Shown: positions 20,119 to 26,575 of the stretch, one piece after another | Layout of the letters: each line of letters starts with the position of its first letter | Numbering within the stretch: position 1 is the first letter of the stretch | Assembly: GCA_019648995.1 (NCBI GenBank) | Contig: BLXT01000597.1 | Location: 864,836 to 891,410, forward strand | Reading direction: 5' to 3' | Source: Plakobranchus ocellatus | Lineage: Eukaryota; Mollusca; Gastropoda; Plakobranchidae | DNA: 26,575 nucleotides | The notes under the pieces: generated by a model | What the model was told of the DNA's origin: nothing | Database searches by the model: none | Seen by the model: the letters and a program-made list of their open reading frames with translations, nothing else | Made by a program: the position numbers and the translations under genes

Positions 20119-21064
20119 GACAATGTTGCCCTTTGCCCACTTTTGCTGTAAATGCACTGGTGCTCAATGCTTTTTTCACTTAGCTGTTTCTGAATAAAAT
20201 TAATACAATTTGCTTTTTAAACCATGTTCTTGAAGTATCATTCTGTATGGATTTGTGATGGTCTTGTCTCTGTCAGTTGTGGTGCTGGACATAAAGACTG
20301 TGTTTCAAATTTTTTACGCATAGAGGATTTTTTTCTTCTAAATGAAAATAAGAAAAAAGGTTGGTGTATCTTGGCTAAATTGACTGCCATTATGGTTACG
20401 AGGCAATAAAATCTGTTAGTTTTTAACAAATATTCATGTCCGCATCACACCTGACAGATTTGTGATTCATTTCTATTTCTTGGTTATGAAGGAAAATCTT
20501 TTAAGGCAAGTAAATCTTCTCATCATCAGAATCACATAGGATAGTTCAGCTACTGACAAGCAATAACATTTTGACTTATCACAGAATTTAAAAGTCTTAG
20601 AAAGTGTCCCACTTTTCAAGTTCACCTTTTGTCAATGGCTCATTTAGTTGATTTAGACAACAGGATGTATCCAAAATTCATTTCTTAAAGTTTAAAAACA
20701 TAAAGCAGTTTTTTGTATTCATGCCATTACACTCACTTCACAATGATCAAAATTTATGTATTGATGAGTTAAATTTTCTCAAATAGGGCCTGAAGAAAAT
20801 ATTTTGCACATAACTATGAAGACAGCCCACATTTTGGCAAATTCTCAAATAAGTAAAGAGGATTCTCTTTAAATGGTGAATATATTATATATACTATTAA
20901 AGAAAAAAATCTTATTAGATGTAAAAATTTAAAATATTAGGCTAATTGTATCTTCTTTAAAAACCCAACTCATATGCACAACAAATGATAAGGGCTGCCT
21001 TATTCACGACGAATTCTTTCACACCATGTCCGCCCAATTTTTTTATTCCACTGGAAGCTGATGA

Positions 21065-21420
21065 AGGTAGACCTAGATCTAGATCTGGAGGTTGTTGGGC
21101 TTCTCCCACATTATCATTTTCAAGATGCAAGTACCTAGATATCTAGAACAAGATCTAGATGTCTAGACAGTATCTAGATCTAGAGTAGATTAGTCTACAT
21201 GGATTTAGATCTTGACATATAGATCTAGATTTAGATAGGCTATCTAGATCTAGAGCTAATCTACTCTAGACTTGAGAACAGATGTTTTGAATATTTATAG
21301 ATTACCGTAGGTGCCTTAAATGATTCAAAGTTTTATAGAAAAGGCTAGAGCTAGAGGCATCTAGCCCTTCAGTGTCTCAGATTGGATTCAGTGCAGTGAT
21401 GTAGATCTAGATCATTAACA
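21065..21420. repeat. AGATCT/TCTAGA-rich simple repeat block
   Basis: Many overlapping CTAGATCTAG-type units occur, densest at 21065-21080, 21130-21185 and 21205-21270. Palindromic BglII/XbaI-like hexamers (AGATCT, TCTAGA) dominate. A smaller patch is near 19818-19840. Confidence 0.85.
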
Positions 21421-21558
21421 AAACGCTCCATTGCAATTGGAACAATCAAACAATAGATAGAGATCGATTTTTCAATTTCTCTAACTGAGCATTGAGCAAA
21501 GGGACAAAACACACTTTTGCTTCGAGTGGGAATCGCTTCCTGAGTTATACCAGTGACA

Positions 21559-21731
21559 ACTTCCGGCAATTTCATAACAAACAAACAGTTGACGACCGTT
21601 TGGTCGTTTGTTTTAGTTTCGGTTCCAAGTTCAAGTGAAGAAGGTCGAACGTATAGGTGTACAATATCACGAATATTGGCTGCACTTCTTATGCAAATTC
21701 TTCATAAAATTGTTTAAGTACATTACAAATT
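21559..21731 (+). promoter_or_regulatory. Probable SDHAF2 promoter with an ETS/GABP-type site
   Basis: ACTTCCGG at 21559-21566 is the reverse of CCGGAAGT, the ETS/GABP (NRF-2) site found in many nuclear genes for mitochondrial proteins. It lies about 165 bp before the SDHAF2 ATG. A short hairpin (ACGACC, GTTT loop, GGTCGT at 21592-21607) follows. The transcription start is not known. Confidence 0.4.
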
Positions 21732-21800
21732 ATGGCCAATTTCCAACGCTCATTGCGTGCACTTAGCAGGCTTATTGTATCACAGCAATCTCATCCACAG
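21732..21800 (+). CDS. SDHAF2: SDHAF2 exon 1, mitochondrial presequence
   Basis: ATG GCC start and 23 codons ([14 protein letters not shown]...), ending CCACAG/gtcagt in phase 0. Four Arg and no acidic residue make a good amphipathic targeting helix. It joins in frame to exon 2. Confidence 0.85.
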
Positions 21801-23047
21801 GTCAGTCATCCTTCGAACGACACTGAGGCAACAGAGACCAGGGTCCAGAGATTTTGGAAGGGGTTCCTATTGGTTGCCAAATTTTCCTTAGAGAGAGAGA
21901 GAGATAATATGTACCCGATTTTTAATTTCAAACATTGACAACTAAAAGGAACTCCAAGATTTTAATTAGATGCAACTCTGGCCTGTTTTTATCCAGAATC
22001 TTGAATAATTAGGTATCAATTACTTATTTAGTGTATTAAATTACTTGACTTTTTAAAAAGGCGGCCAACTGATAAAAATCTAATTTCAGTCAAATTCCAC
22101 CGATTTTCTAAACAAAGAAAATTTAAATCCACTTAAATAAGCCAGCTTCAATCTTGTATGCTTGCAAGGGCTTGAAATTATTTTTAAATCAGATTTCTGA
22201 AGATTAGCATGCCATTTTGTGCAGCATTGTTTGTACTGGTCTTAGATCTCTAATTTGTCCGACCTTCCTATGTGTTTTGCAAGGTGGCTATAAATAGATT
22301 TTCTTTTTCCTCTTTATCTAGAAAAAAATTGTATTCCTCTTTGGCGTTTCCCCACTCAAGTATTATTGAAAAACTATCCATACCTTCTTCATTTTCATTG
22401 AAAATTTCTGGGGCTGAGCTTATTCCAAATGGACATCTTAAAAGAAAGAATGCTCTGCAAGTGGTGTGTTCATTGTGCAGTTTGCTGCTCTCTGTAATGG
22501 TGTCTATAAAAAATTTGACGTAGCATCAAATTTTGTAAAGTATTTGGCATACCTTAATGTAACTCTGATTTCTTTAGGGTCAGGAATAAATCCCAATTGA
22601 AAACTTGTCCCGCTTGATTGCCTCATTAACCTCTTGAGTCCCCTTAATCTCAGAGTCTTATTTCGCTTTACAATAATGGCCATCTGACTTGCCCAGTTTG
22701 TGTGCTCTTCTTGCCTCTCAATCTCACGCATTTTCTCCATTCTGTTGAGTTCTGCCTTCACTCTATCTTTTAGAGCAGCTATGGGTTTGTTTGGATCTGG
22801 CCTGTCATTTGGGTTACCTTCAATATGGTACTTCCTTTGAAGGCAGTCTGGTCCCTGAAATTCAGACTTAAGTCCAGAAATAGTAGTATTTGGACCATTT
22901 TCTCTCACCATTTGCCTTTTTTTTTTTTGTTGAGCCCAAACTCTTGGCACAACTGAAGTCATAATACACATTGACTTCTGGATAATATCCTGATGAACTT
23001 AATAATATATCATATATATAACTTGAATACATAGTATTACAGTTTCA

Positions 23048-23105
<58 letters not shown>

Positions 23106-24855
23106 TATATGACCGTTTTTGCATTACCAGTGTACTATGTAAGTCCTCTGTTAGGTCTCTTCATTCTCATCTTTAATTTCTCAAAGATTATCTTCGACAT
23201 CACACTGGTTTGAGCATCTATATCTAGTGTGACCAATATAGTTTCAAGATTTGTCAGTATGATCTACTTTACTAGATACAAGTTTTTTTGTTTTTTTTAA
23301 TCATTTTGAATCAATTCTACAAAAACTCATTCTTAGATGAATCTGATGTTGAAGCATTTATATGTACCTCTTACTCACTTTTCTTTGTTGTGCTGCTACA
23401 CACTTTGCTAAAGTGGTTTTTTTCCTTGCAGGTATGAATCTTCTCATGAAAAGGTGTTTGAATAACTATAATTCTTTTGCATCTGACTGCTCTTTTCTTT
23501 GTTGTAGATAATTTTCAGTTCTTCTCTACTTTTCATTTCTCCTCTTTGTCCCTACTCCCTTGCATTATAAATGTGAACTGTCTCGATAACTGAGTTTCCC
23601 ATCAAACTCATGCCCTTTCTGGACTCTTTATCAATCCAAGATATTGTGATAGCTTGTTCTGAGTCAGTTTAGGTTCACAGATTGTACTTCTAGTAGTCTT
23701 TCCGTGATCTCTTGATTCCGTATGTCCACAACAATATGATCTTTAATTAATTCTTCTAAATTTTTCAATTTACAAAGCTGTGCTAGCTTTCTCAAATCTG
23801 TTACAAATTGGTCCAGGGATTCATTTGTCACATTTGCGGCTGTTAAATCAATGTCGTTCAAGCGTGTTTTCTGTTTGCAATATTTACAAACATGAAGAAC
23901 AGTGCTTCTAATTTGTCAGTTTCATTTGCTGTTAGTTCCCTTGTAATATACATTGCTTTTGCTGAGCAGCCAATGATATAAAGAAATGCAGAATGTTTGT
24001 CTTTTTCTGAATCATTTTTCATTTTCAAATTCAGGTGGAGGCAATTATTTTCTCAGACCTCATTCTATATCTTACTGCCAGCGTATGTGTGTCAGAGAAA
24101 CTGACTTCCATTGGTGGCTTCAATTTCGACATTCTGTCTTCCTTTATTGGAAATATGTGTGTGACAAATGAAGTATATTAAAGTCTAGATATAATCTATT
24201 ATTTTGCAGCAACTTGCGTGACTTCAATGGCAATCTGTGATTATTTTACTTTTAGGTATATAAAAAAAAATACCTCTGACACCATGTTATATCCAGAACT
24301 CTTCAATAATTAACAAACAGAAGATATCAAGTTCTGATTTAGATTATTATATTACTTGAGTTTTACAGATATGTACATAGGACAATAGCTATATACAGAA
24401 TGTCAAAGGTGAGGCATGTGGTGTGAATCATACTAAAGTAGTCCTAGGAACCAATATTGCAACTTGTATGGGGGTTCTTCAGCCGTCAATAAATTCTACA
24501 GAAGTGGTATAATTATAATAAAATACTACAGAAGTGTACCTTACCTATACGATCTACATGTACATGGTCCTTGAAGGAAAAGCAAAGTGCTGTATATATT
24601 TATACCTTAAGAATGGTTCTTAAGTGTCATTGTATGCTAATGTTCCTTTTCTTTTTTGCTTCAGCTCAACAGACTCTCAGCCCTGAGATTATTATCTACT
24701 GGTGAATCCAGCGATGGAATTGTGGATCCGCCTGATCTGACCCCGCCTATCCCTCCATACACAGAGAAAACAGGGGAGAGCATAGATTTGAAGCGTGCTC
24801 GTCTACTCTACCAAAGTCGTAAGAGAGGCATGCTGGAGAATGGTTTGCTCCTAAG
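21732..24855 (+). CDS. SDHAF2: Succinate dehydrogenase assembly factor 2 (SDHAF2), 5' part; continues past window
   Basis: Exons 21732-21800 and 24665-24855 encode the first 86 residues plus two bases of the next codon (AG, most likely Ser in the family's LLLS). SDHAF2 is a mitochondrial matrix factor needed for covalent FAD attachment to the SDHA flavoprotein of complex II (family knowledge). Residues 1 to about 35 are basic and hydroxylated with few acids, as in a mitochondrial presequence. The family signature [16 protein letters not shown] lies at 67-82, and a Pro-rich linker comes before it. The human protein has about 166 residues, so half is missing here. I found no further exon between 24856 and the window end. 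Confidence 0.93.
22272..22971 (-). pseudogene. Gypsy reverse transcriptase remnant
   Basis: 22504-22971 is an open frame with [31 protein letters not shown] and [12 protein letters not shown], the N-terminal fingers and palm of a Gypsy RT. After a break it continues with [15 protein letters not shown] and [10 protein letters not shown] in the region down to 22272. The catalytic YVDD site is not readable. No RNase H was found. Confidence 0.8.
23050..23110. repeat. (AT)n microsatellite
   Basis: About 25 uninterrupted AT dinucleotides (23051-23100), then AAATATATATG. It lies between the protease and reverse transcriptase remnants of the old provirus, so it expanded after insertion. Confidence 0.95.
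23112..23240 (-). pseudogene. Retroviral-type aspartic protease remnant
   Basis: [12 protein letters not shown] stands where the protease active site (D-T/S-G-A) and the following strand lie. The DTG is changed to DID, so it is inactive. A YTGN block follows after an in-frame stop. It ends next to the (AT)n tract. Confidence 0.55.
23398..23430 (-). pseudogene. Nucleocapsid zinc-knuckle remnant
   Basis: [11 protein letters not shown] keeps the last three ligands of a CCHC knuckle (C-x4-H-x4-C). It lies between the gag and protease remnants, as expected. Confidence 0.6.
23664..23990 (-). pseudogene. Gypsy gag remnant
   Basis: A capsid-region segment is readable in two frames: [21 protein letters not shown], then (after a frame shift near 23862) [19 protein letters not shown] and [18 protein letters not shown]. 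The spacing and the DQFVTDLR and ERLL blocks are typical of Metaviridae gag. Confidence 0.75.
24665..24855 (+). CDS. SDHAF2: SDHAF2 exon 2, conserved core start
   Basis: Acceptor tttgcttcag/CTCAAC and donor CTAAG/gtaaac, phase 0 in and phase 2 out (191 nt). It encodes the rest of the presequence, the PPIPPY linker, and [18 protein letters not shown] then MLENGLLL, which is diagnostic of SDHAF2 (SdhE-like fold). Confidence 0.95.
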
Positions 24856-24964
24856 GTAAACATTTCAGCACAAATTACGTGTGTCGTATATTGTTGACAG
24901 TCGTATCAAACCTCTAAAGTCTCTAGCACTAAGATAGAGGTTTCAGATGTCTGGCATGGATATA

Positions 24965-25699
24965 CTGTAGACCACATCTAAACTGAAAACGGCTGAACTG
25001 AAAAAAAGGCTAAACCAAAAAGAAATAGAAGAGCTTTCTGTTTTTCCTCTTTTTCTTTCTTATAAAACATGCGGTAAACCGAAAGCGTTGGCTGCTACCT
25101 TACTACCGCTAAAGCGAAATAAAAACTACTGGGAAAGCCTAGTCACTGTCCGACTGACATATAAAAAAAATCTTTTTTTTTTTTAACACTCCTTGTCCAT
25201 CCCACCGTGCCAGACACTCCCTACATGTCTAGGTCCCGTCAGCGCTAAGCTAAGCAAACATTGTTGCATCACAGCCGGTAATAAAGCCATCTCTCTTGTG
25301 GAGAACTTCAGTTTCGGAAAACTTAGGCGATGATTAAATTGTAAAAGTAGAGACTAGGACCGGAAAACTTACTTAGGCGATGATTAACTTGTAAAAGTAG
25401 AGAAAAGGACTGGAAAACTTCCTTAGGCGATGATGAAATTGTGAAAAACTCTATTATTCTACATTGATAACAGGCGCAAGAACCTCTTAACTGAAAAGGA
25501 AAGAGAAGGAGATAGAAAGAAAGATTCGTGGGTAGGCGTGTTCATTCACACTGTGGTGTGACGATGGGTGGGACTGGTTTAATGTAATATTTCAGAAGTT
25601 GGTTATTCTCCATTATTAATTTTACTTATTTAATGCGCTATGCTTAAACCAAAATAGAAATCGTACTCCCTAGAATTTCGGTTTAAACATGTTTCACTG
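24965..25699. mobile_element. Pogo-like non-autonomous DNA transposon (MITE-like), TA flanked
   Basis: The left end CTGTAGACCACATCTAAACTG and the inverted right end CAGTGAAACATG then TTTAAACCGAAA are related terminal repeats and both lie next to TA (24963-24964 and 25700-25701), as for Tc1/mariner and pogo insertions. AAACYGAAA-type subterminal motifs repeat near both ends. No transposase is present (735 bp). It lies in SDHAF2 intron 2. Confidence 0.5.
25313..25448. repeat. Three-copy tandem repeat of about 50 bp
   Basis: Units share GGAAAACTT, TTAGGCGATGAT, AATTGTAAAAGTAGAGA and AGGAC. The last is truncated. It sits inside the pogo-like element. Confidence 0.9.
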
Positions 25700-25701
25700 T
25701 A

Positions 25702-26575
25702 TATGATTGGCTAATATTACATCTACAGTGTTTGTTTTTTTCTTCAGTGTGGATTCCTCACTTTCTTATAATCTTAGTTTGGCTAATGAACATTTAAGTT
25801 AAATTTTTTTTCTTTTTTAATATTGTGTCCTCTATGGTTCAAGATTTAAATTTAAACAATTAATCCTTGAGTTTATTGACTGATTCATCAGATAATCTAG
25901 AGTTGCTTTCTAGCAGTCTAAAAAGTAACATATCAGCTCACCTACTGGCTTGTAGGTCTTCCGGTTTAAATGCTCAGGATCTATAGCAATTATGAACAAA
26001 TTATGACTCAAAACTAATGTGCTCAAAAGTTTACAACAGAAATAATTTTACATCCAGTTGGGCAAGGCAAGGCCCATCAAAAAGGAAAAGTAACAAATTC
26101 AGAATCTGACTTAGACGTAATGAGAGTTTCGAGCATCAAGTGAGAAAGGGTGGAAACTAGAGGAAACAAAGTATAATTTTTTTTTGTCTGATTATGCCTA
26201 GCAAGTTCTTTTTATGTCTGTTTAGTTGATCAGTTGGTAGATCTGAGCCTTTTCTATGTAGGAGATAAGTCCCATTGACCTCAGTTTCAGGTGCCATGAG
26301 TTTCAATATCTGATATGGAGACAATGATCTCTTACTTTATTAAGGAAGAGAATATAGTCCTCACTTCTTCAAAGGATGTTCTGGGTCATAACTAAGGGAT
26401 CAAGTTATGTGAGAGAGAGAACACTTTGAGTTTTGGACAAAGTCAGCCAAAGCAAAAGGCTTAGGCCAACACAATGGATGATGCTTATTTAATAAGTGTG
26501 ACTAGATTCTAGATTAAGACTAAACTGCAGACTGTGATGAGCAATGCCTCCCAACAGTCACATATATATATATAT
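25702..26575. other. SDHAF2 intron 2 sequence to the window end
   Basis: A+T-rich intronic sequence without a recognised exon. It ends in the start of an AT microsatellite (about 26562-26575) that runs out of the window. Confidence 0.6.

Larger units (their letters stand above)
18675..20645. repeat. Unclassified inverted repeat with a recurring CTGTCRGTTGTGA motif
   Basis: A 25-base block at 18675-18699 recurs at 18936-18960 and, inverted, at 20621-20645 (22 of 25 bases match the first). AAAATGGGACACTTTT (19129-19144) recurs inverted at 20600-20616. Between them CTGTCRGTTGTGA or a close relative occurs six times in alternating orientation: 19280 (+), 19495 (-), 20051 (+), 20107 (-), 20270 (+), 20445 (-). 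This looks like a foldback or non-autonomous element or a regulatory cluster. No transposase is seen. Confidence 0.55.
18067..21550. other. Intergenic region between two divergent genes
   Basis: No supported protein. It contains poly(A/T) runs, the inverted motif set at 18675-20645, an AGATCT-rich block and a candidate promoter near 19563. An open frame at 18524-18871 (115 codons) has no family match that I recognise. Confidence 0.5.
21984..24400 (-). mobile_element. Old, decayed Gypsy provirus in SDHAF2 intron 1
   Basis: An LTR relic begins TGTTTTTATCC at 21984, and a matching relic TGTTATATCC begins at 24285. They share the CCAGAA, TCAATAATTA, GATATCAA and ATTACTTGA blocks. In element (minus) direction a primer-binding-like TGGTGTCAGAGGTA (24284-24271) follows the right relic, then gag, zinc knuckle, protease and reverse transcriptase remnants in normal order. 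Integrase is not found. Many frameshifts and stops mark it as dead. The outer end of the right relic is uncertain. Confidence 0.75.

Noticed and set aside
21369-21584. 71-codon minus-strand open frame near the SDHAF2 promoter
   Set aside because: No family, no splice support, and it overlaps the ETS site and AGATCT block. Probably chance.

Overview
This is a eukaryotic nuclear window. It is A+T-rich and has small coding exons bounded by GT/AG splice sites, kilobase-scale introns and many fragmented transposable elements. The protein families, the Gypsy and RTE-like elements, the tRNA-derived SINEs and the dense AGATCT/TCTAGA repeats suggest a lophotrochozoan, probably a gastropod mollusc. The species assignment is inference only.

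Two host genes can be read. The first lies on the minus strand, with coding exons from 18029 down to 6066. It is an eight-exon gene whose joined phases all agree, giving a 430-residue protein. It has an adenylate-kinase-like N-terminal half with a degenerate P-loop (GGPGSKKGR), a possible acylated start (MGCGG) and a C-terminal half I do not recognise. The second lies on the plus strand from 21732. It is the 5' part of SDHAF2, the assembly factor that helps attach FAD to the succinate dehydrogenase flavoprotein. Exon 1 encodes a mitochondrial presequence and exon 2 carries the RGMLEN signature. The rest of SDHAF2 is beyond the window. The two genes are divergent, with about 3.7 kb between their start codons.

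Layout. 1-4260: A+T-rich intergenic sequence with two SINE-like copies, a diverged duplication and a hairpin. 4320-5335: a minisatellite of about 15 units. 5340-6065: 3' flank and probable 3' UTR of the kinase-like gene. 6066-18066: the kinase-like gene. Its largest intron (11931-17121) holds an RTE-like LINE fragment (about 12990-14308), a young internally deleted Gypsy LTR element (14554-16539, 5-bp target duplication, LTRs differing at 1 of 196 positions) and a SINE with a visible target duplication. 18070-21550: intergenic region with an unclassified set of inverted motifs (18675-20645), a TCTCGCGA promoter-type motif and an AGATCT-rich block. 21732 to the end: SDHAF2. Its first intron contains an old Gypsy provirus in which gag, zinc-knuckle, protease and reverse-transcriptase remnants can still be read between LTR relics. 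Its second intron contains a pogo-like non-autonomous DNA transposon carrying a three-copy tandem repeat.

No CRISPR array, bacterial operon or complete RNA gene is seen. The most interesting items are the alternating CTGTCRGTTGTGA motif array, the Gypsy deletion derivative with a microhomology junction, and the kinase-like protein with its unassigned C-terminal domain.
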